Below, piece by piece: positions 52,601 through 62,265 of a stretch of DNA of 64,000 nt. The number at the start of each line of letters is the position of its first letter. Position 1 is the first letter of the stretch. The notes under the pieces were generated by a model. That model saw only the letters and a program-made list of their open reading frames with translations. It ran no database searches and was not told where the DNA came from. The translations under genes were made by a program, and so were the position numbers. Origin of the DNA: CAYUYV01 sp050331455 (lineage in GTDB: Bacteria > Pseudomonadota > Alphaproteobacteria > JAJFIK01); the NCBI GenBank assembly GCA_050331455.1, contig JBHJGV010000029.1, forward strand, positions 1-64,000. The letters are read 5' to 3'.

Positions 52601-55600
52601 GATCTGCGGCCGGGCGTCCCGGATGGGGTGGACCTGGTCCGGGGTGTGGAGACAGCGCAATTCGCCGATGGCTCGGTCACACTGAACCCCAACCCGCCCT
52701 CCTTCATCGTGGGCACGCCGGGCGACGACACTATCGTGGGAACGTCCGCGGGCGAACGGATCGATGGTCTGGCCGGCAATGACAGCCTGGGCATCACGTC
52801 CGGCAATGACACGCTGAACGGCGGCGAAGGCAACGACACCCTTCGGTATTCGGAAGAAGACGTCTTGATCAGCGGCGGTCTCGGTGACGATTTCATCGAT
52901 TTCGCCACATTTACCGGAAACGGCAGCCCGACCCTCAATGGCGACGAGGGCAATGACATCATCGAATTGTCCAGTCGCTCGGACAGCGTCTCCGGTAGCG
53001 ACGGGGATGACGATATCCAAAGCGGCGCATTTGGCGGCAATGATGTCGTCGACGGCGGCGCCGGCAATGACACCATCGATCTGCACGGCGCCGCCATCAC
53101 TGCGATCGGCGGCAGCGGTGACGACTTTATAGATTATATCAACACCAGCGCCGCGGCTGACATCACCGGCGGAACGGGCGACGACGCCATCGAAGGCACG
53201 CCCTTCGACGACACCATCGATGCCGGAGAGGACAACGACCGGATCACGCCCGGCACAGGCAGCGACTCCGTCGATGCGGGAACCGGTGCCGACACGGTCG
53301 TTTTCAACGGCAACCGGGCCGATTTCATCATTACCCGGCAGAATGCCGGCGATGTGGACACGCTGATCGTTACCGATGTGACCCGCCCCAATGACGTGGA
53401 CACCATCACGGGCGCCGAAACCCTCACCTTCACGGATGGCGACTTCGTTCCGACCACGGCCAATACTGGTCTGGTGCAGACCGCAAGCGATGGCGGCGAG
53501 ACGCTGACCGGTACGCCCCTTGACGACGTGCTGACGGGCGGCGCCGGCAATGACAACATCGACGGTCTCGCCAGCAATGACCTGTTGCGCGGCCAGGGCG
53601 GCGACGACACCGTCGTGGGCGGCGACGGCCGCGACGTGATCGAAGGCGGCGCCGGGCTGGACGATCTGTCCGGCGGGGCCGGCGACGACTCCCTCGCTGG
53701 GGACGACAACAACGGCAGCACCGGCGAGAACGACACCCTTCGCGGCGAAGCGGGCAATGACATCCTGTTCGGCAATGGCGGCAACGACCGGATAGAGGGT
53801 GGAACCGAGAATGACACCCTTGAGGGTCAGGACGGCGACGACGCGCTGCTCGGTGAGGATGGCAACGACAGTCTGCTCGGTGAGGGCGGTGACGATTCCC
53901 TCGACGGTGGCCTGGGTAACGATACGCTGGATGGTGGTATCGGTTTTGACGTCCTCATCGGCGGCGACGGCAATGACCTCATCTCGAGCACCAGTGATGC
54001 CGACAGCAGCGTGGACGGCGGCAGCGGCGATGACTGGCTGCGTTACGCGGAGCACACCACGGAGATTCTGGGCGGGGACGGCAACGACTTCCTCGACTTC
54101 GTCAACTTCGCCGGAAATGGTGCCCCAACCCTTGACGGCGGTGCGGGCGACGACATCATCGAGAGCACCAGCCGGAGCGACCTGATCATTGGCGGCGTGG
54201 GCAATGACAGTGTGCGCAGGGCCGGTTTCGGAGGCCAGGACACCATCGATGGCGGGGCCGGCAACGACACCCTGGAATTCTCCAGTGGCTCGCTCACCAC
54301 TGTGATCGCCGGAGACGGGGATGACGTGGTCGACTATGTCAGCGGCTCCGCCGCGGTGAATGCGGACGGCGGCGCCGGCAACGACACCATCGAAGGCACG
54401 GTTGCGGGTGATACCATTGGGGGCGGCGGCGACAACGACCGGATCACCCCCGGGGGCGGCGACGACGCGGTCAATGCCGGATCGGGCGAGGACACCATCG
54501 TCTATTCCGGAAACCGCAGCGAATACTCCGTTGGCGGAACGGTCAACGGCCTCGTGATCGTCGATCTGCGCAACGGCAATCCGGAGGGCTCCGACACCAT
54601 CACGAATGCGGAGTTTATCCGCTTTGCCGATGGCGACCTGCCCGTGTCCAGCGGCTTTGCAGGCCTTCTGATCAACGGCACCGGCGGCAATGACAATGGC
54701 GAGCCGGGCGAGCAACCGGTGCTCGTCGGCACGATCCTGAACGACACCATCAACGGCCTCGCCGGCGATGACCGGTTGGAGGGGCTTGCCGGGTTTGACA
54801 TCCTCAACGGGGACGACGGCGACGATACTTTGAACGGCGGCGACGGCGATGACGTGCTGGACGGTGGCACCGGCTTCAACGACATCGCCGAATTCGACGG
54901 TCTGCGCGCCGATTATCAAATCACCACGAATGGCAGCACCACGACGGTCATCGACCAGAACCTGATCGGCGGCAATGACGGCACCGACACGCTGACGAAT
55001 ATCCGCATTCTGCGCTTTGCAGACCAGGACGTGGCCCTGTCCAACACCGCGCCGACCCTCGGCGCCGATACCCTGAGCGTGAACGAGGACACGACCCTCA
55101 ACACGCCTGTCGCCACCCTGCTGTCCAACGACTCCGATGCCGACGCCGATCCCCTCACTTTGGTCGGTGCCAACAATGCCGTGAACGGCACTGTCACAGT
55201 CATCGGTTCTACCACGGTCCAATTCGTTCCGGCTGCGGATTTCAATGGTGCCGCCAGCTACGATTACACCGTCTCCGATGGGTTCACCACCAGCACGGTC
55301 ACGGTGACGGTAACGGTGAACCCCATCAATGACCGCCCCGTGGCCGGCGACGACACGGCCTCGACCAACGAGGATGTGGTCCTTGTGACGGGTGATCTGC
55401 TCGCCAACGATACCGACGTCGACAACGACAGCCTGACCATCACCACGACCACCGTGATCACGAACCAGGGTGGGACGGCGACAAACAATGGCGATGGCAC
55501 CTTCACTTACACGCCGGCCGCCAATTTCTTCGGCAGCGATTTCTTCTTCTACAACGTGACCGACGGGAACGGCGGAAACGATTCCGCCCGGGTGGACATC

Positions 55601-58600
55601 ACTGTCTTATCCGTAAACGATGAGCCGGTAGCCGAGCCGGATTCCGCTTCGACCACGGAAAATGTCGCCGTCACCACACCGGATGTTCTCGCCAACGATA
55701 CGGATGACGACGGCGATACACTGACCATCACCGCCTTTGACGCAACGTCCGACCAGGGCGGCACGGTCACCGACAATCTCGACGGCACCTTCACCTATAC
55801 GCCGGCAACGAATTTTGCGGGGACGGACAGCTTCACCTACACTGTGGCGGACGGTAATGGCGGTTCCGCCACGGGCACCGTCACCGTCACCGTGACGGGC
55901 CAGAACAATGCGCCCGTCGCCTTGGACGACACGCTGACCCTCAATGAGGATATCAGCACCGTGACGGGCAATCTGCTCACGAACGACACGGATGCCAATG
56001 GCGATCCCTTGAGCCTTGTGGGCTTCGACACGGTCACAGCCAATGGCGGCGTGATCACCACGACCCCGTCCGGCACGGCCCTGCGCTACACTCCGGCGGC
56101 GAATTTCAACGGCACGGACAGTTTCACCTATACGGTGAGCGATGGCCGGGGCGGTACGGACACCGCCACGGTGAACGTGACCGTGACGGCGGTGAACGAC
56201 GCACCGGTCGCGGTCGCCGACACGACCGTCACCGCAGAGGACACGCCGGTCGTTACGCCGGTCTTGGCCGCGAACGACACGGATGTGGAGGGCGACGTCC
56301 TCAGCGTCACGGGTTTCCCGGGCACTTCGGCCCAGGGCGGGACCGTGACCGACAATGCCGACGGCACCTTCACCTATACGCCGGCGGCGAACTTTACGGG
56401 CACAGACAGTTTCACCTACACGGTGGAGGACGGAAACGGCGGCTCCGCGACGGGCACGGTATCCGTCACAGTCACGCCGGAAAACGATGCGCCGGTGGCC
56501 GGGGACGACAGCCTCGCAACGCTCCAGGACGTGCCTTTGGTCGTCCCGGGCTTGCTCGATAACGACACGGATGTGGACGGCGACAGTCTCTCCCTCGCAG
56601 GCTTCGACGCCGTCAGCACACAAAGCGGCTCCATTGTCTCCAGCGGTGCCAACACCGTCACCTACACACCGGCGGTCGGTTTCACGGGGACGGACAGCTT
56701 CACCTACACCGTGGCCGACGGGAATGGCGGCACGGACACGGCGACGGCCACTGTCACCGTGTCTCCGGTGCCGAACCTGCCCAACCTGACCATCGCCAAT
56801 GCGGTTCTGCCCGGCGGTGTTGAGGAACAGCAGGTCACGGTCAGCTACGACCTGATCAATAACGGGTCGGCGGATGCCCTGGGCGGCTTCATCACCCGGC
56901 TGTATTTCTCCGAAGACATGGTCCTCGACAGCGGCGATGAACTGGAGCGCACCGTAAACTTCAGCGCGGATCTGCCGGCCGGCACCACCATCGGCCGGAC
57001 CGCCCAGGTGACCCTGCCGGAAAATCCGGGCGAGATCTTCCTCCTCGTCCAGGTCGATGCGGTGAACTTTATTCCGGAAGGCTCCGAACTCGACAATGTG
57101 GGTGTCAGCCCCGCCGCCGTCATCTCCCCGGAATACGACGCGGAAGTCACAGTCGCCCCCACATTGGCGCCCAACAGCCAGCCCTTCATCATCGAAGGGG
57201 TGGCCACGGATCTTCAGTCCGGTGGCGGCGCCGCGTTCGAATTCGTCACCATCGAGGCGGAAACGGATGGCGTGACCCGGACCTTCTCGGCCCAAACGGA
57301 CAGCCTGGGCCGCTGGTCCCTGCTCTATCAGCCGGGCCCGAAGGATGCCGGACCGGTGACCTTCGCTGCGCGCAATCCTGGCGTTCCGGGTGAGGACAGC
57401 CTGCCGGAGGAAACCACCAGCCTGTTCGGCATGGACTTTGCCGAAACTTCCGTCAGCGGCACGGTCATCGAAGGGACCACGAAAACCTTCACGGTCAGCC
57501 TGGACAATCTGGCGGCGGTCGATCTGACCAATCTCTCTGTCAATCTGTTCGGGGTTAACCCGCTCCTCGATGTGGACGTCACCGCCCCAAACAATCTGTC
57601 CGGAGAAACCTCGGTCGATGTGCTTGTCGATGTGACCGTGCCGGACAATCCGGGCTTCACCTTCGACAGCTTCGGGCTGCAGATCACCAGCCAGGAAGGC
57701 GCCGTTGCCGAGGCGCCGTTCAACCTGAACATCACCGACAATGTCCCAGTGCTGAGCTTCAGCGAATGGCCGCTCAATTCCGGCATGCTGCTCGGGGCGC
57801 AGACGCTGATCGATGTGGATGTCACAAATACGGGCGGCGACGACACGGGCGAGATCGTTATCACTCTGCCCGGCGGACCGGATTTCAGCTTCCTGTCCCT
57901 CGCCTCCTCCGAAACGATCGCCAATCTGGCCCCCGGGGAAAGCACGACAGTCACCTTGTCCCTGCAGCCCGAACAAGATGCGCCGATCGAGCTTTTCCAG
58001 GGCAATCTGGCCTTCAATTCCCCATTTACGGCCGCGAGCCTGCCCTTTGCCTTCAACACGGTCTCTTCGGAAACCGGCACCCTCGATCTCACCATCGTGG
58101 ATGAGCTGTTCTACTTCACGCCGGACATGCCAACGCTTGACGATGCCCGCGTCGTTATCCGGAACAACCTGACCAAGGAGATCGTGTTCCAGAGCGATGA
58201 CGTGGACGGAACGGCCCTGATCGAGGATCTGCCGGTCGGCTTTTACGACATCGAAGTCAAAGCGGACGACCATGACGCCTTCGCCCGGACGGTCGAGATC
58301 AAGGCTGGCGAAACCACGACGCTCGAGGCGTTCTTGTCCCAGCAGGTGGTCAGCTACACGTTCACGGTCACGGAAGTGGAACTGACCGAGACCTTCGACG
58401 TCACGATCGAAGCGAACTTCAACACCGTCGTGCCCCATCCGCAGGTTCTGGTGGAGCCCACAGTCATCGATCTTGCCGGGCTCGACACCATCGGCGACAA
58501 AAAGACGGTCGATCTGGTGCTGACGAATATCGGCCTGATCCAGACCGAGGACGTCACCCTCAATCTGGGCAGCCATCCCTACTACAAGATCGAACCGGCC

Positions 58601-61600
58601 GTGGATGTGCTCGACGTCCTGGATGCCCGCAGTTCGGCAAGCATTCCGGTGCACATCACCCGGATCGCCGACGGCCCGCCCAACAGCGCACCCTGCTCCC
58701 TTGGCGGCAATGTCCGCTACTCCTACGATGCCGGACCGAACGACGTGAACAAGGTCGTCCCGATCGGCTATATCAATCTTGATGCGCAATGCACCGGCGC
58801 CGAGGGCCAGCCCGTTCCCACCCTGTTCGGCCCGGGCGCCTTTTTCGACGGTACCCCCGGAACGTCCGCCGTCGGGGCCGGCGGCGTGAGCCTGCCCCCG
58901 CAGATCATCCAGACCGGCTCGGATGTCCCCGTCACGGTGCGCATCCAGATCAATCAGCAGGCCGTGCTCACCCGCCAGGGCTTCGAGGGACTGCTTGAGC
59001 TTGAAAACGCAAGCGACGAAGCGCTGACCAATATCGAGGTGTCGGTCGAGATTTTCGACGAAAACGGCGTCCTGGTCGGCGAAGGCGTTTTCGGTGTGAC
59101 GGATCCGGAACTCGACGGCATCACCGCCGCCGACGGGACCGGCGTGCTGGCCGCCGACAGTGCGGGCAGCGCCCTCTTCACCATTGTTCCGAGTGCGGAT
59201 GCGGCTCCGACGGGCCCGGAGAACTACACCATCGCCGGCACGCTGAAATACACGCTCGACGGCAACGACATCACCCAGCCCCTGGCCGGGACGACGGTGG
59301 AGGTCCTGCCCGTCGCCGAACTCAATCTCGACTATTTCTTCCAGCGCGATGTGGCCTCGGACGATCCGTTCACGTCTGAAATCGAACAGGCCGTCCCCTT
59401 CGATCTGGGTCTGCTGATCCAGAATGATGGGGCCGGTACGGCCGGCGATCTGACCATCACCTCCGGCCAGCCGGAGATCATCGAGAATGAAAGCGGCCTC
59501 TTGATCGATTTCGAGATCCTCGGCACGGAGGTGAACAGCCAGCCGATCCAGCCCACGCTGACGGCCGATATCGGCGACCTGCCGGGGGGCGAGACTGCGG
59601 TGGTGGTGTTCCAGCTCGAATCGAGCCTCCAAGGCAGCTTCTCCGACTATGAGGCCACTTTCGAGAGCGTGAACGATCTGGGCCTGCCCGAACTCAGCAC
59701 CATCCAGAGCGTGGAAATCCGCGAACTGATCCAGGTGGTGCGCGACGACCGGGACGGCGCCGACGGCCTCGACGACTTCCTGGTCAACGAGGTGATCGAT
59801 TCGGATATCACGCCGGACACCCTGTTCCTCAGTGACGGGACGACCGAGCCCGTTTCGGTGGCCACGGTCACCATCATCGAGGGCGATCTGTCGGACGGCC
59901 GGATCACAGTTCAGATGAACCAGGAAACCGGCTGGAACTATGCCTCCTTCGACGATCCGGGCCTGGGCGATTTCGTGATCGACAGCGTGACCCGCGCCGA
60001 CGGCTCCACCCTGCCCGGCCGCAACGCCTGGCAGACGGACCGGACCTTCCCCTTCGATCAGACCGAGCGTCCGATCTATGAGGACAAAATCAAGCTGTTC
60101 GACTTCGCCGGCGCGTCGGGCACCCAGACCTACACCATCACCTTCGAGGATTTCGATCTCAACACGGCGCCCGATGCCCGGAACGACGCGGTCACGACCG
60201 ATGAAGACACCGCTGTGAACGGCTCTGTCCTTGCCAATAACGGCTCGGGTGCGGATACGGACGCCGATGGCGATCCCCTCACGGTGACGGACGTCAATGG
60301 CATTTCCGGCTTCGTGGGCACGGCCGCCGCGCTTGCATCCGGCGCGAAAGTGACCGTGAACGCGGACGGCTCCTACAGCTACGATCCCAACGGGGCCTTC
60401 GAGGCTCTCAACACCAGTGAGACGGCTACGGACAGCTTCACCTACACCGTCTCCGACGGCGAAGGCGGGACCGACAATGCCACCGTCTTCGTCACCGTCA
60501 CGGGCGTGGACGAGGATCCGTCCGTCGATCCGCGTCCCAACACGGCCCCCGATGCCAGAAATGACGCTGTTACCGTAAGCGAGGACCAGTCCGCAGGCGG
60601 ATCCTTGCTTGCAGACAACGGAAATGGTGCGGACACGGATGCCGACGGCGACCCCCTTACGGTCATTGGTGTGGGCCCCGGCGGCACGGTCGGTACTCCG
60701 TTCCTGCTCGCCTCGGGCGCCCGCCTAACCGTGGGCATCAATGGGGCATTCACCTACGAGACCAACGGCGCCTTCGAGATCCTCAACACCGGTGAGACCG
60801 CCACGGACAGTTTCACTTACACGGTGTCCGACGGCGAGGGCGGGACGGACACGGCGACGGTCTTCGTCACGGTCACGGGCGATACCGATCTGCCGCCGGA
60901 GAATCCGAACACGGCGCCGGATGCCCGCGACGATGGGTTTACCCTGGGTGAAAACGAAACCAAGACCGGGTCCCTGTTCGCCGACAACGGCAATGGTGAG
61001 GATACGGATGTCGACGGGGATGCCTTTATCGTCACGGCGGTGGATGACAAGGCCGCGTCGGTCGGCTCCACCATCACCCTCGCATCCGGTGCGCTTTTGA
61101 CGGTCATCGGCAACGGCACTTTCACCTACGACACCGACAACGCGTTCGAATTCCTGAATAACGGCGAAACGGCCTTTGACAGCTTCACCTACACCCTCTC
61201 CGACGGCGAAGGGGGAAGCGACACGGCCACCGTCAACCTCACCATCACCGGTGAAACCGACGGCAATGATGAGGATAAGGGTGACGTCATCATCGGCACC
61301 AACGGCCCGGACACGCTGGACGGCGGGGCCGGCAACGACACCATCGACGGCGGGAATGGCAACAACGTCCTCAACGGCGGCGAAGGGAACGACTCCATCA
61401 CCGGCGGCGACCGGTGGGGTGACGATACCGTCGACGGCGGGGCCGGTGCCGACACGATCCAGGGCGGCAGCAACAACGACTCCCTCCTGGGCGGTGCGGA
61501 CGACGACTCCGTGAACGGCGGATATGGCACAGACACCCTCCAGGGTGGTTCTGGCAATGACACCCTCGAAGGCGGGGACAGGAACGACAGCCTGGAGGGG

Positions 61601-62134
61601 GGCGCCGGCGATGACCTCCTGCTGGGCGGTTCGGACTTCGGCTCCGATACGCTCCGCGGCGGTGACGGGAACGACACCCTCCGTGGCGGGCCCGGCCGGG
61701 ACAGCCTGGACGGGGATGCCGGCAATGACACCCTCGAAGGCGGCGATCAGCGCGACACGCTGAATGGCGGGGCCGGTGACGACAGCCTCGACGGGGGTCG
61801 CTGGAACGACACCCTGAACGGCGGCACGGGCAACGACACGCTGCGGGGCGGTGACGGCGCAGACACCTTCGAACTCGACCCCGGCTTCCGCGACGACGTG
61901 CTGGTTGATTTCGACCCCAATAAGGGCGGGGAAGTGATCGATGCCAGCGGCATGGGCCAGAGCTTTGCCGATTTCGAGGACGGCACCCCGGACGGCCTGA
62001 TCAATATCGCCGATACCGGCAACACCAATGTGGCCATCGTGAACGGTACGGATCTTCAGCTCACCTTCAATGACGGCTCCACCCTGATCGTGGAGAATGT
62101 CACCGAGCTGGATACCAACACCCTCACTTTCTGA
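49634..62134 (+). CDS. Giant RTX/cadherin-like repeat protein, probable type I secreted adhesin
   Basis: One continuous frame of 4166 residues, about 0.43 MDa. Order by residue: 1-80 and about 265-1800, RTX nonapeptide repeats of the GGxGxDxL type (for example GGAGNDTIDL), grouped in repeated supermodules. Residues 1805-2378 hold six tandem cadherin-like/VCBS domains (for example NDAPVAVADTTVTAEDTPVV). Residues 2380-2480 are a CARDB-like domain. About 2480-3510 is further beta-rich sequence. About 3510-3890 holds three more cadherin-like domains (NTAPDARNDAVTTDEDTAV). Residues 3889-4076 are a second RTX block, then a C-terminal 90-residue segment ending NTLTF, as in type I secretion signals. 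There is no N-terminal signal peptide. ATG 49634 has AAAGG nearby. Calcium-dependent folding outside the cell is known for RTX; adhesion is inferred. No hlyB/hlyD is adjacent. Confidence 0.9.
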   Translation: MAQITGTGGNDNGIDNPALIGAGDADTITGQGGNDSLSGLGGDDSLIPGTGVDTVDGGAGNDTIDLGSISGTFAPVEIYDGGANTDELRANLTNDTLDLTQATLISIENILITGSSNRTVILTAAQIAGLSRIEGATEIRVVGGTTVDLSGLTAPDGSGLPTPIVLDDGDQTIVFGTNDLTVNGGTGNDTADLSGIAFPITVNPSGSATFTDGGGNLVTLTFINIDTITEGNPPQTVNGTGGDDNLTGSEDADIINGFAGNDVIDGARGADTIVSGPDTIGGGSVDRDSVNGGPGADSITGGAGPDSLVGDDGNASIGENDTLIGGIGNDTLVGNGGDDSLDGGADDDSLLGQDGNDELLAGAGNDIVFGGAGTDTLSGGVGDDILDGDAGDDSIEAGDGNDLIEASEGNDMVDAGGGEDTIRFNEGDASLVGGSGNDVFDFVSFAESGSPTLDGGAGDDIFETTSRGDSIIGGNGADDIRASGFGGLDFIDGGAGNDTIDLYGTGVTVLGGDGDDSITDAFRSAGASSIEGGLGNDTIESTASADTIGGGEGDDLITPGLGSDSVEGGIGSDTIVFNGLRANYSISRVNAGNINELRVTDVTRPNDRDTITGAEFLRFSDQDFVPTTANTGLLLTAGNGGNTLTGTLFDDMLTGGTGDDSIEAVAGNDVVIGGEGTDTVEGADGNDVLFGGAGADSVDGSAGNDSIEGDTGAEDSGDSDTLRGGAGNDSMLGNGGDDDIAGGDDNDTLRGQDGNDSLQGDGGNDSLFGDAGDDTLEGGDGNDRLDGGVGVDSLAGGIGNDTITSINDEDAFVDGGDGNDSLRFAEFSVRISGGDGNDFLDFVSFTGSGSPTLDGGAGNDAIETTSRGDSILGGDGDDDIRASGFGGSDTVDGGAGNDTIDIYGSQTTVLGGAGDDFISDPFRSGSAASVDGGEGNDTISATNQANTLTGGAGDDEIDGRGGDDTVFFTGTIADYTIQEGVDSGFVTITDLRPGVPDGVDLVRGVETAQFADGSVTLNPNPPSFIVGTPGDDTIVGTSAGERIDGLAGNDSLGITSGNDTLNGGEGNDTLRYSEEDVLISGGLGDDFIDFATFTGNGSPTLNGDEGNDIIELSSRSDSVSGSDGDDDIQSGAFGGNDVVDGGAGNDTIDLHGAAITAIGGSGDDFIDYINTSAAADITGGTGDDAIEGTPFDDTIDAGEDNDRITPGTGSDSVDAGTGADTVVFNGNRADFIITRQNAGDVDTLIVTDVTRPNDVDTITGAETLTFTDGDFVPTTANTGLVQTASDGGETLTGTPLDDVLTGGAGNDNIDGLASNDLLRGQGGDDTVVGGDGRDVIEGGAGLDDLSGGAGDDSLAGDDNNGSTGENDTLRGEAGNDILFGNGGNDRIEGGTENDTLEGQDGDDALLGEDGNDSLLGEGGDDSLDGGLGNDTLDGGIGFDVLIGGDGNDLISSTSDADSSVDGGSGDDWLRYAEHTTEILGGDGNDFLDFVNFAGNGAPTLDGGAGDDIIESTSRSDLIIGGVGNDSVRRAGFGGQDTIDGGAGNDTLEFSSGSLTTVIAGDGDDVVDYVSGSAAVNADGGAGNDTIEGTVAGDTIGGGGDNDRITPGGGDDAVNAGSGEDTIVYSGNRSEYSVGGTVNGLVIVDLRNGNPEGSDTITNAEFIRFADGDLPVSSGFAGLLINGTGGNDNGEPGEQPVLVGTILNDTINGLAGDDRLEGLAGFDILNGDDGDDTLNGGDGDDVLDGGTGFNDIAEFDGLRADYQITTNGSTTTVIDQNLIGGNDGTDTLTNIRILRFADQDVALSNTAPTLGADTLSVNEDTTLNTPVATLLSNDSDADADPLTLVGANNAVNGTVTVIGSTTVQFVPAADFNGAASYDYTVSDGFTTSTVTVTVTVNPINDRPVAGDDTASTNEDVVLVTGDLLANDTDVDNDSLTITTTTVITNQGGTATNNGDGTFTYTPAANFFGSDFFFYNVTDGNGGNDSARVDITVLSVNDEPVAEPDSASTTENVAVTTPDVLANDTDDDGDTLTITAFDATSDQGGTVTDNLDGTFTYTPATNFAGTDSFTYTVADGNGGSATGTVTVTVTGQNNAPVALDDTLTLNEDISTVTGNLLTNDTDANGDPLSLVGFDTVTANGGVITTTPSGTALRYTPAANFNGTDSFTYTVSDGRGGTDTATVNVTVTAVNDAPVAVADTTVTAEDTPVVTPVLAANDTDVEGDVLSVTGFPGTSAQGGTVTDNADGTFTYTPAANFTGTDSFTYTVEDGNGGSATGTVSVTVTPENDAPVAGDDSLATLQDVPLVVPGLLDNDTDVDGDSLSLAGFDAVSTQSGSIVSSGANTVTYTPAVGFTGTDSFTYTVADGNGGTDTATATVTVSPVPNLPNLTIANAVLPGGVEEQQVTVSYDLINNGSADALGGFITRLYFSEDMVLDSGDELERTVNFSADLPAGTTIGRTAQVTLPENPGEIFLLVQVDAVNFIPEGSELDNVGVSPAAVISPEYDAEVTVAPTLAPNSQPFIIEGVATDLQSGGGAAFEFVTIEAETDGVTRTFSAQTDSLGRWSLLYQPGPKDAGPVTFAARNPGVPGEDSLPEETTSLFGMDFAETSVSGTVIEGTTKTFTVSLDNLAAVDLTNLSVNLFGVNPLLDVDVTAPNNLSGETSVDVLVDVTVPDNPGFTFDSFGLQITSQEGAVAEAPFNLNITDNVPVLSFSEWPLNSGMLLGAQTLIDVDVTNTGGDDTGEIVITLPGGPDFSFLSLASSETIANLAPGESTTVTLSLQPEQDAPIELFQGNLAFNSPFTAASLPFAFNTVSSETGTLDLTIVDELFYFTPDMPTLDDARVVIRNNLTKEIVFQSDDVDGTALIEDLPVGFYDIEVKADDHDAFARTVEIKAGETTTLEAFLSQQVVSYTFTVTEVELTETFDVTIEANFNTVVPHPQVLVEPTVIDLAGLDTIGDKKTVDLVLTNIGLIQTEDVTLNLGSHPYYKIEPAVDVLDVLDARSSASIPVHITRIADGPPNSAPCSLGGNVRYSYDAGPNDVNKVVPIGYINLDAQCTGAEGQPVPTLFGPGAFFDGTPGTSAVGAGGVSLPPQIIQTGSDVPVTVRIQINQQAVLTRQGFEGLLELENASDEALTNIEVSVEIFDENGVLVGEGVFGVTDPELDGITAADGTGVLAADSAGSALFTIVPSADAAPTGPENYTIAGTLKYTLDGNDITQPLAGTTVEVLPVAELNLDYFFQRDVASDDPFTSEIEQAVPFDLGLLIQNDGAGTAGDLTITSGQPEIIENESGLLIDFEILGTEVNSQPIQPTLTADIGDLPGGETAVVVFQLESSLQGSFSDYEATFESVNDLGLPELSTIQSVEIRELIQVVRDDRDGADGLDDFLVNEVIDSDITPDTLFLSDGTTEPVSVATVTIIEGDLSDGRITVQMNQETGWNYASFDDPGLGDFVIDSVTRADGSTLPGRNAWQTDRTFPFDQTERPIYEDKIKLFDFAGASGTQTYTITFEDFDLNTAPDARNDAVTTDEDTAVNGSVLANNGSGADTDADGDPLTVTDVNGISGFVGTAAALASGAKVTVNADGSYSYDPNGAFEALNTSETATDSFTYTVSDGEGGTDNATVFVTVTGVDEDPSVDPRPNTAPDARNDAVTVSEDQSAGGSLLADNGNGADTDADGDPLTVIGVGPGGTVGTPFLLASGARLTVGINGAFTYETNGAFEILNTGETATDSFTYTVSDGEGGTDTATVFVTVTGDTDLPPENPNTAPDARDDGFTLGENETKTGSLFADNGNGEDTDVDGDAFIVTAVDDKAASVGSTITLASGALLTVIGNGTFTYDTDNAFEFLNNGETAFDSFTYTLSDGEGGSDTATVNLTITGETDGNDEDKGDVIIGTNGPDTLDGGAGNDTIDGGNGNNVLNGGEGNDSITGGDRWGDDTVDGGAGADTIQGGSNNDSLLGGADDDSVNGGYGTDTLQGGSGNDTLEGGDRNDSLEGGAGDDLLLGGSDFGSDTLRGGDGNDTLRGGPGRDSLDGDAGNDTLEGGDQRDTLNGGAGDDSLDGGRWNDTLNGGTGNDTLRGGDGADTFELDPGFRDDVLVDFDPNKGGEVIDASGMGQSFADFEDGTPDGLINIADTGNTNVAIVNGTDLQLTFNDGSTLIVENVTELDTNTLTF

Positions 62135-62186
62135 TTACAGGAAAGCGGGGCGGGGCCGGGTGGACCGGCTCCGCCCCGAAGCACGG

Positions 62187-62230
62187 AAAAAAGCGGTGCC
62201 CGGAGACGATCCGGACACCTCTTTTCTTTT
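62187..62230. terminator. Bidirectional intrinsic terminator
   Basis: Stem arms GGTGCCCGGA (62195-62204) and TCCGGACACC (62210-62219) with one mismatch and a GACGA loop. On the plus strand it is followed by TCTTTTCTTTT, ending the RTX transcript. On the minus strand it is followed by GCTTTTTT, ending the gmk transcript. A second 13-bp GC hairpin lies at 62147-62177. Confidence 0.85.
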
Positions 62231-62265
62231 CGCCCGATCCGCCAGCTCAATCTGAACAAGAGGGG

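Noticed and set aside
50900..54650. Regular DNA repeats that could be taken for a CRISPR array
   Set aside because: They are in-frame protein repeats of variable sequence with no constant repeat and unique spacer pattern, and no cas gene is nearby.
51536..55222. Minus-strand open frame of 1228 codons antisense to the giant RTX gene
   Set aside because: It mirrors the repetitive GGxGxD coding of the plus strand. High GC and rare stop-complement codons in RTX DNA leave the antisense frame open. It shows no recognisable domain and no ribosome-binding site.
55607..59632. Minus-strand open frame of 1341 codons antisense to the cadherin-like region
   Set aside because: Same cause as above. The translation has no domain signature and the plus strand has clear domain structure.
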